Assembly: GCF_000314975.1 (NCBI RefSeq)
Contig: NZ_BAEN01000041.1
Span: 62,001 to 126,000, forward strand
DNA from: Aliiglaciecola lipolytica E3
GTDB lineage: Bacteria; Pseudomonadota; Gammaproteobacteria; Enterobacterales; Alteromonadaceae
Reading direction: 5' to 3'
DNA: 64,000 nucleotides
The position numbers were made by a program, and so were the translations under genes. Below are positions 54,231-63,366 of this stretch, piece after piece (positions within the stretch are counted from its first letter, which is position 1; the number at the start of each line of letters is the position of its first letter). The notes under the pieces were generated by a model. That model was given only the letters and a program-made list of their open reading frames with translations, made no database searches and was not told the origin of the DNA.

Positions 54231-55718
54231 TTACGATTTGTCTTCCGCAGTTTCTGCATACGAAGGTATGGGAACGCGAAGTATTTTAATCCCTAAGAAA
54301 GCATAAATTATTGCTAGGATCGGGTTTATAAGATTGAAAAAGGCATAAAACGCATAATCTAACGCACCGACACCTAGTACGCCTCCCATATAAGCGCCAC
54401 ATGTGTTCCAAGGAATTAGTGGTGATGTAAGTGTACCACCATCCTCTAAACTACGAGAAAGGTTTAACTGGTGTAGACCGCGCTTTTCATATTCATTTTT
54501 GTACATTCTTCCTGGCATAACAATAGCCATATATTGATCAGCTGAGATTATGTTAGTTGCAAAACAAGTTAATATTGTTCTAGAGATCATATCACCAGCA
54601 GTTTTAGCGCCTACTAATATTGCACTGACAATACGTTTTAACAAGCCAACTTTCTCGAGCACAGCACCAAAGGTCAAGGCACACATGATCAACCAAATAG
54701 TGTTTAGCATGCTCGACATACCACCGCGACTCAATAAATCGTTAAGCACCTCACTGTCAGTACTAAAACTTACACCGTCGTATAGCGCAGTCCAGACCAC
54801 AGTGATGCTGGCAACTAACCCTTCACGCTGATTAGTCGCGAAACTTTGCACAACTTCGGGCTGAAAGACAGCTGCCCAAATACCCCCTAAAATTGCACCA
54901 ACTGAAACAGCGGGAAAAGCAGGCACTTTTTTTAATGCCAAGATCAACAACACAACTAACGGAATTAATAGATGTATCCCAAGGTTAAATTCGGATTTTA
55001 AGAGATTCTGCATATCAATAATGCTTTGCGCTGACGCGTCTTGGGTACTATTGAAGCCTAAAACAGTGAAAATAATCAGGGTAATAATAATGCTTGGAAC
55101 AACCGTCCATAACATGTATTGAATATGTTCGAATAAGTTTGTTCCAGCAATCGCTGGCGCTAAATTAGTTGTTTCCGACAGAGGAGAAATTTTGTCACCA
55201 AAATAAGCACCTGACACCACTGCACCGGCGGTAATCGCCTCAGACATCCCCATTCCATTGGCTACACCCATTAACGCAACACCAACAGTTGCCGCTGTGG
55301 TCCAACTGCTGCCTATGCTCATGGCTACCACGGAACAAATCAAACAGGTCGCAGCATAAAATAAAGAAGGGTTAAGTAACTCGAGACCATAATAAATCAG
55401 AGTTGGAACTGTTCCTGATAACATCCAAGAACCTATAAGTGCACCGACGGCCAATAAGATTAATATGGCCCCTAAAGACAGTGAAATTCCTTTTACTATG
55501 CCTGCTTCAATTTCCTTCCAAGTATATCCGTTTTTAATGCCAATCCCTGAAGCTATAAACATAGCAAAAATCAACGCTATTTGATTAGGTCCAAATGAAG
55601 AATCACTACCAAACCAATAAACCGAAGAAAACAGCAAACAAACAAGGATTACAATTGGAATTAACGCGTCAAGAATCGACGCCTCTTTAACTGCCGGCTT
55701 TTTAATTTCATTTTCCAT
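54231..55718 (-). CDS. NhaC-family Na+/H+ antiporter
   Basis: This 495-residue membrane protein with about 11-12 helices has the NhaC pattern GVANGMGMSEAITAGAVVSGAYFGDKISPLSETTNLAPAIAGTN and LIPWNTCGAYMGGVLG. It exchanges internal Na+ (or an organic anion such as malate with proton) for external protons. It follows the NSS transporter gene by 13 bases. Confidence 0.88.
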   Translation of the reverse strand: MENEIKKPAVKEASILDALIPIVILVCLLFSSVYWFGSDSSFGPNQIALIFAMFIASGIGIKNGYTWKEIEAGIVKGISLSLGAILILLAVGALIGSWMLSGTVPTLIYYGLELLNPSLFYAATCLICSVVAMSIGSSWTTAATVGVALMGVANGMGMSEAITAGAVVSGAYFGDKISPLSETTNLAPAIAGTNLFEHIQYMLWTVVPSIIITLIIFTVLGFNSTQDASAQSIIDMQNLLKSEFNLGIHLLIPLVVLLILALKKVPAFPAVSVGAILGGIWAAVFQPEVVQSFATNQREGLVASITVVWTALYDGVSFSTDSEVLNDLLSRGGMSSMLNTIWLIMCALTFGAVLEKVGLLKRIVSAILVGAKTAGDMISRTILTCFATNIISADQYMAIVMPGRMYKNEYEKRGLHQLNLSRSLEDGGTLTSPLIPWNTCGAYMGGVLGVGALDYAFYAFFNLINPILAIIYAFLGIKILRVPIPSYAETAEDKS

Positions 55719-55731
55719 TGATACGTATTCC

Positions 55732-57069
55732 CTATGCAGTTACTGAACGATAAAACATAATAAAAATAACCACAGGGCACACGAACTTAACGTACCAAGG
55801 CCAGATTTTCCAAAACAAGGAATGCTCTGCCCCTTCATAGCCTAACTTTAACTCGGCCAGAATACTGTCTCTACGCCATACCCAGCCAGCGAACACACAT
55901 AATGCTAACCCTAACAACGGTTGACTATATTTAGTGGTTAAACTTATCACTAATCCAAATAAACTTTCGAAATTGAATATGATGAAGGAACTGGCGATAA
56001 ATACACACACAGTTAGCATCCAAACTGCTTTTGTTCTTCCAACTCCCTTACTTTCAACCACATAGGCTACTGGCACTTCAAGCATTGATATCGAAGACGT
56101 TAAAGCTGCAATGACCATGAGTGCAAAAAATGCGAAGGCAACGAAAATTCCCACTGATCCCATCGTATTAAATAGTGCTGGTAAAACCGTAAAGATGAGA
56201 CTGTCACCCTCAATCAAAGCACCACTTTCAGAGAAAATTTGCACACCATTATGCAAGGCAACATACATAGCAGGGATAATTAGCATACCAGCCAGCACAG
56301 CAACGCCGATATCGACGAGTGCTACGGACGCTCCTAAACTAGGTAAACGCTCATTTTTACTTACATAAGATCCATAAACTAACATTGTGCCTACGCCAAG
56401 TGACATAGAGAAAAACGCTTGCCCCATCGCATTGATAAGCAACGCGGGATCCATAATGCGGCTAAAATCAGGCACTAAATACGCTTTCCAACCTTCAATT
56501 GCACCTGCTTGTGTTGATACATATATGATCAGTAATACAATTATAATCATTAAAGTGGGCATCAAGCGCACAGACCAGCGTTCAATTCCCTGACTTACTC
56601 CACCGGTAACAATTCCGGCGGTAATGGCCAAAAATGCGCCACAAAACACGACATTGCGGATGATAGAGTGGCTGGTTAACCATGTTGATAGAGACTCAGC
56701 ACCGAAAAATTGAGTTATCGTTTGTAGGAAAAAAGCAATCATCCATCCTGCTACAATGGAATAGAATGCTAAGATAAGGGAAACAGTGACAAAGCCCCAA
56801 ACACCCGTGGCTCTACCAACTTTACTACCAGAAATTTGACCTAGAGCATCAACCATATTTGCACGAGTTGCTCGTCCGATTATTAACTCTGCCATTAGAA
56901 CTGGATAGGCCAGTAAAAAGGCCAATACGATATAGACTAATACAAATGCAGCTCCGCCATTACTGGCAACCTGAGTTGGAAAGCCCCAAATATTTCCTAA
57001 ACCAACCGCTGAACCCGCTGCGGCCAGAATAAAACCAAGGCGAGAAGAAAACTCTCCACGTGCGTTCAT
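55732..57069 (-). CDS. Sodium-dependent amino acid/neurotransmitter-type symporter (NSS)
   Basis: This 445-residue protein has about 11 helices and the NSS signature in helix 1: SRLGFILAAAGSAVGLGNIWGFPTQVASNGGAAF (Na+ and substrate site), as in LeuT/MhsT-type proteins. It imports amino acids with Na+. Coexpression with the NhaC antiporter would recycle the imported sodium. The substrate is not deducible. Confidence 0.9.
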   Translation of the reverse strand: MNARGEFSSRLGFILAAAGSAVGLGNIWGFPTQVASNGGAAFVLVYIVLAFLLAYPVLMAELIIGRATRANMVDALGQISGSKVGRATGVWGFVTVSLILAFYSIVAGWMIAFFLQTITQFFGAESLSTWLTSHSIIRNVVFCGAFLAITAGIVTGGVSQGIERWSVRLMPTLMIIIVLLIIYVSTQAGAIEGWKAYLVPDFSRIMDPALLINAMGQAFFSMSLGVGTMLVYGSYVSKNERLPSLGASVALVDIGVAVLAGMLIIPAMYVALHNGVQIFSESGALIEGDSLIFTVLPALFNTMGSVGIFVAFAFFALMVIAALTSSISMLEVPVAYVVESKGVGRTKAVWMLTVCVFIASSFIIFNFESLFGLVISLTTKYSQPLLGLALCVFAGWVWRRDSILAELKLGYEGAEHSLFWKIWPWYVKFVCPVVIFIMFYRSVTA

Positions 57070-57195
57070 TTAATACCCTTTTATTATTATTGTGTTTATC
57101 TGACCAATGTCTGCTTAGTCTTTTTTTGGGAATACTACACTATACTGTTAATACCACAAAATACTCGCTTTGATTGCCTAAAAATAAACCATAAA

Positions 57196-57265
57196 GCGTA
57201 ATGCTTTGTAGACACTCAAGATATTGGCTGTCTGGTATTTTTTAATTTCGCTGATTGCATTACGC
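57196..57265 (-). repeat. Nested inverted repeats upstream of the NSS transporter
   Basis: GCGTAATGC (57196-57204) is complementary to GCATTACGC (57257-57265), enclosing AGACA (57210-57214) with TGTCT (57229-57233). An alternative local hairpin AAAGC...GCTTT overlaps the first arm. It may form a structured leader. It is not a recognised riboswitch; the core of a glycine riboswitch is absent. Confidence 0.4.
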
Positions 57266-57315
57266 AATTTGTCTTAAATAAAAAGTAACACAGCAGCTTT
57301 TTTTTATTCTATAAA

Positions 57316-57340
57316 AAAGGGCTATTAAAAATAGCCCTTT
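57316..57340 (-). terminator. Terminator of the proQ-prc operon
   Basis: An 11-base-pair stem (57316-57326 with 57330-57340) followed by a T-rich run on the minus strand, 17 bases after the prc stop. Confidence 0.85.
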
Positions 57341-57356
57341 TATAACCAAACATTTA

Positions 57357-59402
57357 TTACTTTTTAGCACTATGTGAGGCGTACATACCTGTGGAGACGA
57401 GGTCAAAAGTAATATTTGCAGCTTCGTCTAAGAACGGATCTAGTTCTTCTAGGTCTTCAGGCAAGTCATCAAGTTTTTCTACTTTCTCATGACCTGCTCT
57501 AACTAATCGTTCATTTGCCCGTTTAAGACGCGTTGCTTCTTGCTCTTCTTTATCTTTAATACGTTCTGACTCAACTAAAGAAATCGTCTTTTTATCCTTT
57601 TCCTTTTGATAACGCTGAATATCTTCAAAAATATATGCGAATTCAGGATTATCGTTGATACGTTTTAAATGATTTTGTTCCATCAACGTAAGAGCGCTAG
57701 ACGTATTCCCCACAGTTGAGTAGTTAACGCGGTCAATACTATCCCATGGAAGCGCATTTTCTTCTTGGCTTTCACCCCAGTCTTCAGGGTTGATTGCAGA
57801 TGGAAATTTAATATCCGGGACAACGCCCATATGCTGGGTACTGCCACCGTTAATACGATAAAATTTCGCTATTGTGTACTGAATACTGCCTAGAGGATTA
57901 CTATACAGATCATAAATACGTCCAAGCGGACGGTGGCGTTGTACAGTGCCTTTCCCGAAAGTTTGCTCACCAAGTACGACAGCACGACCGTAATCTTGCA
58001 TAGCTGCAGCAAATATTTCTGATGCAGAAGCACTATAGCGATCAACTAACACTGTCATCGGTCCTTCGTAATAAGTGACCCCATCAGTATCCTTTTCCGT
58101 TCTAGTTCGCCCAGAAGCGTCATGAATTTGCACAACTGGACCTTGATCGAAAAACAGACCAGATAGTAAAGTTGCTTCGGTTAATGAACCTCCACCATTA
58201 CCACGCAAGTCTACAACAATGCCCTGTACGCCCTGCTCTTTCAGTTTAACTAGCTCTTTTTTTACATCCGTATGTAAATTGTTGTAAAAAGAAGGAATCG
58301 TTATCACCCCTAACTTTTCACCAGCATGAGGACCTGTTTCAGGTGTGTAAACTTCTGATTTAGCAGCGCGATCTTCAAGTTTTATTTTGTCGCGAGTAAT
58401 ACTAACGACTTCTGGCACATTCGATTCAGAAGCACCTTTCAACACTTGCAGTTTTACCACACTACCTTTTGGACCTTTAATTAACTCAACGACCTCGTCC
58501 AATCGCCATCCGATAATGTCAACAAAGTCTTCATCATCTTGGGCAACACCAACAATTTTGTCTTCGGGTTTAATTTTTTTAGATAGTTCAGCAGGCCCGC
58601 CTGGTACCACACTTCGAATGACTGTAAAGTCATCTTCGCTTTGTAGAACTGCGCCTATACCTTCAAAAGACAGATTCATTTCCATATCGAAACGTTCTGT
58701 ACCTTGGGGAGATAAGTAGCTGGTATGAGCGTCTACACTGCGTGCAAATGAGTGCATGACAGTTTGAAATACATCTTCACTTTTAGTTTGAGACAGTCGT
58801 TTAATTGCGCGTTGATAACGCTTAGTTAAAAGATCTTTTATCTCTTCTTGCGTCTTTCCTGCAAGTTTCAAATTCAATGCATCGTATTTGACTCGTTGTC
58901 TCCACAACTCATTTAATTCTGCTGTAGATTCCGCCCAGGGCGCTTCTTCTCTATCAAATTCTAACGTATCGCCCTTTTTTTCGAAATCAAATGGCGTGTC
59001 TAGCAAGGTAATCGCATAATTAAAACGCTCTAAACGGCGTTTTAAATTAGTGGCATAAACCTTATAAGCATCGTTAAGGTTACCCTGCGCAATGGCTTCA
59101 TCAAAATTTAATCGATACTTCTCCATCGCTTCTATATCAGACTTCAGGAAGAAGTTTCGATTATAATCTAACGTTCTAATGTAGCGTTCAAACGTCTTGG
59201 CAGACAAATTATCATCTATTTTTATTGGCTTATAATGAGAGCGCAATAAATGTGAACTTATACGTTTTGCAGAGGCTGAATGTTGAGACTCTTGCTCTAA
59301 GCTGGGAAGATCTATTTCTACGCTAGTAGAATTAACAGCAATGGCTGTTGCACTTAAACAAAATAATGCGCTACTTACTGAAGCGCGAACAAATTTATTC
59401 AT
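57357..59402 (-). CDS. prc: Carboxy-terminal processing protease Prc/Tsp
   Basis: This 681-residue periplasmic protease (E. coli Prc has 682) has a signal peptide (cleavage near AIA, about 22), a PDZ domain (about 235-325) and the catalytic serine and lysine in SASASEIFAAAMQDYGRAVVLGEQTFGKGTVQ. It degrades or processes periplasmic and tail-tagged substrates. It follows proQ by four bases, the conserved gammaproteobacterial order. Confidence 0.96.
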   Translation of the reverse strand: MNKFVRASVSSALFCLSATAIAVNSTSVEIDLPSLEQESQHSASAKRISSHLLRSHYKPIKIDDNLSAKTFERYIRTLDYNRNFFLKSDIEAMEKYRLNFDEAIAQGNLNDAYKVYATNLKRRLERFNYAITLLDTPFDFEKKGDTLEFDREEAPWAESTAELNELWRQRVKYDALNLKLAGKTQEEIKDLLTKRYQRAIKRLSQTKSEDVFQTVMHSFARSVDAHTSYLSPQGTERFDMEMNLSFEGIGAVLQSEDDFTVIRSVVPGGPAELSKKIKPEDKIVGVAQDDEDFVDIIGWRLDEVVELIKGPKGSVVKLQVLKGASESNVPEVVSITRDKIKLEDRAAKSEVYTPETGPHAGEKLGVITIPSFYNNLHTDVKKELVKLKEQGVQGIVVDLRGNGGGSLTEATLLSGLFFDQGPVVQIHDASGRTRTEKDTDGVTYYEGPMTVLVDRYSASASEIFAAAMQDYGRAVVLGEQTFGKGTVQRHRPLGRIYDLYSNPLGSIQYTIAKFYRINGGSTQHMGVVPDIKFPSAINPEDWGESQEENALPWDSIDRVNYSTVGNTSSALTLMEQNHLKRINDNPEFAYIFEDIQRYQKEKDKKTISLVESERIKDKEEQEATRLKRANERLVRAGHEKVEKLDDLPEDLEELDPFLDEAANITFDLVSTGMYASHSAKK

Positions 59403-59406
59403 ATTA

Positions 59407-60054
59407 CTACCTCTTTGGTCGAGCTAGGCGCAAATTATCAGCTTGCACTTTCACTATCATACCCGTTTGAAGTTGGACGTGAACTTCATCTTTAGAAATA
59501 TCGGTAATAGTCGCAGGAAGCGGACTTTTTCCAACTTTAACGGTCACTTCGGTCCCAACCACTAAGTTTGACTCAGTCAATTTTTCTGGAGGGGGTTGCT
59601 TAGTTTGTTTATGTTTAGCAACTTTAGTTCCCTTAAATTGTGTTTGACTAGACTTTTCTGCTTTTACTTTGTAACTTTTCTTTTCAGCCGGCTTGGTTGC
59701 ATTTGCTTGTTTTCGCTTCTCAGCTACTTTAGCTTTGCTTTCATTTAATTGCTTTAAAGCATGGTCAGCATGTTCTTGTTCGATAGCATCACCTTGATTT
59801 CCATCTAAATCAATTCGAAAACTACCTTGTTTGACGCTATGTAAATATCGCCAACTATTAGTGTAATGTCTAAGAGAAGCACGTAACAAGGTTTTGCTTA
59901 TACGCTCATCTTCTTTCAATCGCTCAGAAAGCTCTTGAAAAATTCCAATTTTAAGGGGCTTCGCTTCACCTTCTAAGGAAAAACATTTTGGGAAGGTTTG
60001 TGCCAAAAAAGCGATAACTTCTTTGCTATTTGAAAATTTTTGTTGGTTTTCCAT
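59407..60054 (-). CDS. proQ: RNA chaperone ProQ
   Basis: This 215-residue protein has the FinO-like N-terminal domain (about 8-125; SKEVIAFLAQTFPKCFSLEG, RRYTNSW-type motif LRHYTNSWRYL), a low-complexity Lys/Gln linker and a C-terminal Tudor/SH3-like domain (GTEVTVKVGKSPLPATITDISKDEVHVQLQTGMIVKV). ProQ binds structured sRNAs and 3' ends. It is directly followed by prc. Confidence 0.94.
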   Translation of the reverse strand: MENQQKFSNSKEVIAFLAQTFPKCFSLEGEAKPLKIGIFQELSERLKEDERISKTLLRASLRHYTNSWRYLHSVKQGSFRIDLDGNQGDAIEQEHADHALKQLNESKAKVAEKRKQANATKPAEKKSYKVKAEKSSQTQFKGTKVAKHKQTKQPPPEKLTESNLVVGTEVTVKVGKSPLPATITDISKDEVHVQLQTGMIVKVQADNLRLARPKR

Positions 60055-60066
60055 TCAATCTACTAA

Positions 60067-60369
60067 TTAATAATTTTGTTCATAATCTTCATCGTGTTCT
60101 GCATCATCCCAAGTTGCCAATAGATGGTCAACCCAGTCATGCAAATCTGCGTCGTCGATTTCCAAGAGATAACTGTCTTCATGCCAGTTTTCCCATATGT
60201 GATGTAATATTTTTTCTAAACGGCTGGACTCAATATCTTCATCCGCCAAATCATAAGCCAAATGTAAAATGGTATTTAAACGTTCGGCAGCTTCTTCAGC
60301 TAGTTCATCCCAATTTTCCAAGTCTGCTGGCGTCGCCAATACAACATGAACGTCAATCAAACTCTTCAA
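60067..60369 (-). CDS. Highly acidic 100-residue protein between yebR and proQ
   Basis: I do not recognise a characterised family. The protein is strongly acidic, about 30 Asp/Glu in 100 residues, with no signal or membrane segment, and tryptophans regularly spaced in amphipathic helices (ENWDELAEEAAERLN, HHIWENWHEDSYLL, HDWVDHLLATWDD). It overlaps yebR by four bases and precedes proQ by 12, so it is a genuine operon member. The composition suggests a protein-binding or nucleic-acid-mimic partner, perhaps for its RNA-binding neighbour; that is speculative. Confidence 0.7.
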   Translation of the reverse strand: MKSLIDVHVVLATPADLENWDELAEEAAERLNTILHLAYDLADEDIESSRLEKILHHIWENWHEDSYLLEIDDADLHDWVDHLLATWDDAEHDEDYEQNY

Positions 60370-60836
60370 CAGATAGTCTCTTGTAAAACATCAACTATTT
60401 GTTGCAGCCCTAAACCGTCTACTGAATCAAAACGTTCAACTATTGGGCTATCAATATCTAATACCCCAATTAAGCGTCTGCCCGACAAAATCGGTATGAC
60501 TATTTCAGATTGGCTAGCTGCATCACATGCAATATGCCCTTCAAATTGATGAACGTCAGCGACTATTTGCGTTGTTCTGTTTAATGCAGCTGTGCCACAA
60601 ACGCCTTTTCCTATTGGAATACGTATGCAAGCGGGTTTACCTTGGAACGGTCCTAATACCAATTCATTTTCATCGACAAGATAAAATCCAACCCAATTTA
60701 CGTCGTCTAAACTCATAAATAAGAGTGCGCTTAGGTTGGCAAGATTAGCTACTAGGTTTCGCTCGTCACCGATTAATGCTTGAGCCTGCTTAGTAAGACT
60801 ATGATAAAAATCGGTTTTTTCGTTATCTATGGACAT
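60366..60836 (-). CDS. yebR: GAF-domain free-methionine-(R)-sulfoxide reductase
   Basis: From ATG 60836 (AAGGTG upstream) the product is 156 residues. It is a GAF domain with the fRMsr cysteines in GKPACIRIPIGKGVCGTAA and HIACDAASQSEIVIPI. It reduces free methionine-R-sulfoxide. The frame extends 15 residues upstream to 60881, but those residues lack a ribosome-binding site and family support. Order yebR-(acidic protein)-proQ-prc parallels the E. coli locus. Confidence 0.9.
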   Translation of the reverse strand: MSIDNEKTDFYHSLTKQAQALIGDERNLVANLANLSALLFMSLDDVNWVGFYLVDENELVLGPFQGKPACIRIPIGKGVCGTAALNRTTQIVADVHQFEGHIACDAASQSEIVIPILSGRRLIGVLDIDSPIVERFDSVDGLGLQQIVDVLQETIC

Positions 60837-61035
60837 TTTCACCTTCAGGCAGTTGTCGTGTGTTTTTAACTTGTCGATCAATTTTCAGATTTTAACCTTC
60901 AATCACCAGAATTTCAGCGATTTTTTTATCCTTTGTGATATGCAAAATCATACTTTTCGATTTATTTAATAAAAATCCTAGTATAAATGAATAATTATCA
61001 CCCAGTAAATTCGAGTCTACTAAGATGCGAAAACC

Positions 61036-61719
61036 TTATTTTTTAATGCTAAATGACAAAGTTACACTGGCATTAATTTCATTTAATCCTGGTAAATATT
61101 GTGCAGCATCGTTAAACACCGACAAAGAACGAGCAGAAGGTTGTGGTGCCGGTTGATAATTAGACGTTTCTTCAACATTTATCACGTCTCCTAGCTCAAT
61201 CTGCAAATTCTTAGCTAAATGCTTAGCTCTTTCATGACCATCACTAATCGCCGCTTTTAGAGCATTTAGATAGGCTTGTTGTTGATCTTCTACTTCGTAA
61301 CGGAAACCATCAATACGACTGACTTTTAGTGCAAATAAATCACTTAGGATGGCAGGGTAATTTTCAAAATCTCGTAAAGTGACGTTAATATTACGATTAA
61401 AAACATAACCCTTCTGTATATTTGATTGTCGCTCTCTTTCATACCAAGGATAAAGGCTCAATGACATCGCCTGAATATCTTTTTGTTCAATATTGTGTTT
61501 GGACAACACGGTTAATATTTTTTGTGTTTTAGCATTTACTTGGTCATTTAAAACCGTTGAGTTTTCGCCTTTCTCTTCTACAGCAATGGTAAACTTCAAG
61601 ATATCAGGCGCTTGAAAAATACTACCTTGACCTTGAACAGTTATAATATTACTGCGAGATTCATGTGCTATTAAATTGAAACTATTTAGACATAAAATAC
61701 AAATCCAAAAAATACGCAT
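61036..61719 (-). CDS. SIMPL-domain (DUF541) periplasmic protein
   Basis: This 227-residue protein has an N-terminal signal (about 1-18) and a SIMPL/DUF541 domain with NIITVQGQGSIFQAPDILKFTIAVEEKG and GFRYEVEDQQQAYLNALKAAI...A. Family members include E. coli YggE, linked to oxidative stress tolerance. It lies one base from the following lipoprotein gene, so the two form an operon. Confidence 0.87.
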   Translation of the reverse strand: MRIFWICILCLNSFNLIAHESRSNIITVQGQGSIFQAPDILKFTIAVEEKGENSTVLNDQVNAKTQKILTVLSKHNIEQKDIQAMSLSLYPWYERERQSNIQKGYVFNRNINVTLRDFENYPAILSDLFALKVSRIDGFRYEVEDQQQAYLNALKAAISDGHERAKHLAKNLQIELGDVINVEETSNYQPAPQPSARSLSVFNDAAQYLPGLNEINASVTLSFSIKK

Positions 61720-61720
61720 A

Positions 61721-61990
61721 TTACTTTAACCCTTTGTGTGTAATCACCGCAGCTCTATCCATAATAAAGCTCACTTTTATATATTTGTCTTCTTCATTTC
61801 CCCAAATGCAAGTATAGGTGCCTATAACAACTTTACAGTCTTCAGATTTCCCTAAAATCATCTCTACATCTGACTTTATCATCCCCATTTCGACCCTCTC
61901 GTAGTTAGCCAAAGTAACTTTGGAGCAAGCGGTTAAAAAAAGACAGCTAAGCACTAAAAAAGATGAGGCAATAAACCTATTCATCGTCAC
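61721..61990 (-). CDS. Small DUF3862/SmpA-like lipoprotein
   Basis: This 89-residue protein (or 88 or 87 from internal starts) has a lipoprotein signal with lipobox LTAC, then YERVEMGMIKSDVEMILGKSEDC, the OmlA/SmpA-like fold of DUF3862, with two further cysteines (EDCKVVIGTYTC). Such lipoproteins often assist outer-membrane assembly. It is followed by the SIMPL gene. Confidence 0.8.
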   Translation of the reverse strand: MTMNRFIASSFLVLSCLFLTACSKVTLANYERVEMGMIKSDVEMILGKSEDCKVVIGTYTCIWGNEEDKYIKVSFIMDRAAVITHKGLK

Positions 61991-62029
61991 AATTCCTTAT
62001 CCTAAAATAACTAACATTTTTCGTTAAGT

Positions 62030-63259
62030 TTAACCAAAAAACCAATAAGCGACTAAAATTGCTGTAACAATTCCAGCCAAATCAGCGAATAAACAGCAAG
62101 CAACAGCATGGCGGCTATGCTTGATTCCTACCGCGCCTAAATACACAGCTAATATATAAAATGTGGTTTCTGTTGAGCCTTGCAACACAGACGCTAACCT
62201 TCCTGCGAAAGAATCTGCGCCATGATGTTGCATTGTTTCAATCATTAATGCTCTGGCACCAGAACCGCTTAAAGGTTTCATTAATGCATTCGGAATTGCA
62301 TCAACAAAACGATTATCAAGCCCAATTAAGTTGACACCATGACCTACCAATCCCATGACCATGTCAAGTAAGCCACTTGCTCTGAGCATACCAATTGCGA
62401 ACAACATAGCGATTAAATAGGGAATAAGCGATATTGCTAGTTCAAAGCCCATTTTTGCGCCATCAACGAATAATTCATAACAATTTAGCTTTTTGATGGC
62501 CCCAACACTGAGTACGATTATCACGAAAGTTAGCAGCAGACCGTTTGCAACAATGGATGACTGAGACGCCATCTGATGAGCTGCAAGATTTGAAAAATAT
62601 AAGATGACTGATGTTATCAGCGCGAATATTGCCGCAGCATACAAAAAGACGACTCGGTTAAATAAGTTTATTTTTTGTACCCAACATGTGACTAAAAGTC
62701 CTGCAATTGTTGACGCAAAGGTTGCCAATAAGATTGGAATAAAGACATCTGTAGGATTTTGCGCGCCTTGTTCTGCACGATATAAAAAAACCGCGATCGG
62801 AAACAAAGTTACTGAAGATGTATTGATTACCAGAAACAAAATCTGTGCATTGCTTAAACTTGTCTTATCCGAGTTTAAACCCTGCATATCTTGCATCGCT
62901 TTGATACCAAACGGCGTAGCGGCATTGTCTAAGCCAAGTACATTGGCGGAAACATTCATGGTTATGCTCCCAATTGCCGGATGTCCTTTGGGGATTTCGG
63001 GCATGAGGCGACACAACAAAGGTTCTAACAAAATCGACAATTTAGAGACTAAACCAGACTTTTCGGCAATTTGAAAAATACCTAACCAAAAAGCTAAAAC
63101 GCCAATTAATCCTATAGAAATATCAACACTCAATTTCGCCATGGCATAAATTGCATCCATAACGTCTTTGAAACTATCTAACTGTTGATTGAAGATAACT
63201 TGCCAAAGTGTGGCAACAAATGCTGACAAAATAAAAGTCAGCCAGATTCTATGCAGCAT
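62030..63259 (-). CDS. Fused spore maturation protein A/B-type membrane protein
   Basis: This 409-residue membrane protein with about ten helices is the SpmA-SpmB fusion common in gammaproteobacteria (nucleoside-recognition/Gate domains): MNVSANVLGLDNAATPFGIKAMQDMQGLN in the SpmA half, and LIPYLIAMLFAIGMLRASG and GRLASVLQGSTETTFYILAVYLGAVGIKHSRH in the SpmB half. The organism does not form spores, so the role is presumably small-molecule transport. Monocistronic. Confidence 0.88.
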   Translation of the reverse strand: MLHRIWLTFILSAFVATLWQVIFNQQLDSFKDVMDAIYAMAKLSVDISIGLIGVLAFWLGIFQIAEKSGLVSKLSILLEPLLCRLMPEIPKGHPAIGSITMNVSANVLGLDNAATPFGIKAMQDMQGLNSDKTSLSNAQILFLVINTSSVTLFPIAVFLYRAEQGAQNPTDVFIPILLATFASTIAGLLVTCWVQKINLFNRVVFLYAAAIFALITSVILYFSNLAAHQMASQSSIVANGLLLTFVIIVLSVGAIKKLNCYELFVDGAKMGFELAISLIPYLIAMLFAIGMLRASGLLDMVMGLVGHGVNLIGLDNRFVDAIPNALMKPLSGSGARALMIETMQHHGADSFAGRLASVLQGSTETTFYILAVYLGAVGIKHSRHAVACCLFADLAGIVTAILVAYWFFG

Positions 63260-63366
63260 ATTTGCTTATCTAAATATATAAAGTGGATAAACTAGCATAA
63301 AATTTATGAAGTGTTGTTAGATCCTGTTCCACAAAAATGAAAAACAGGACCTTCACAGCGTTTAGA

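Noticed and set aside
57196-57265. Glycine riboswitch before the NSS transporter
   Set aside because: The conserved glycine-aptamer core and tandem layout are absent; only simple inverted repeats are present.
63323-63350. Hairpin between the aminotransferase and the SpmAB gene
   Set aside because: Seven-base-pair stem with a long loop and no T run on the coding strand; too weak to call a terminator.
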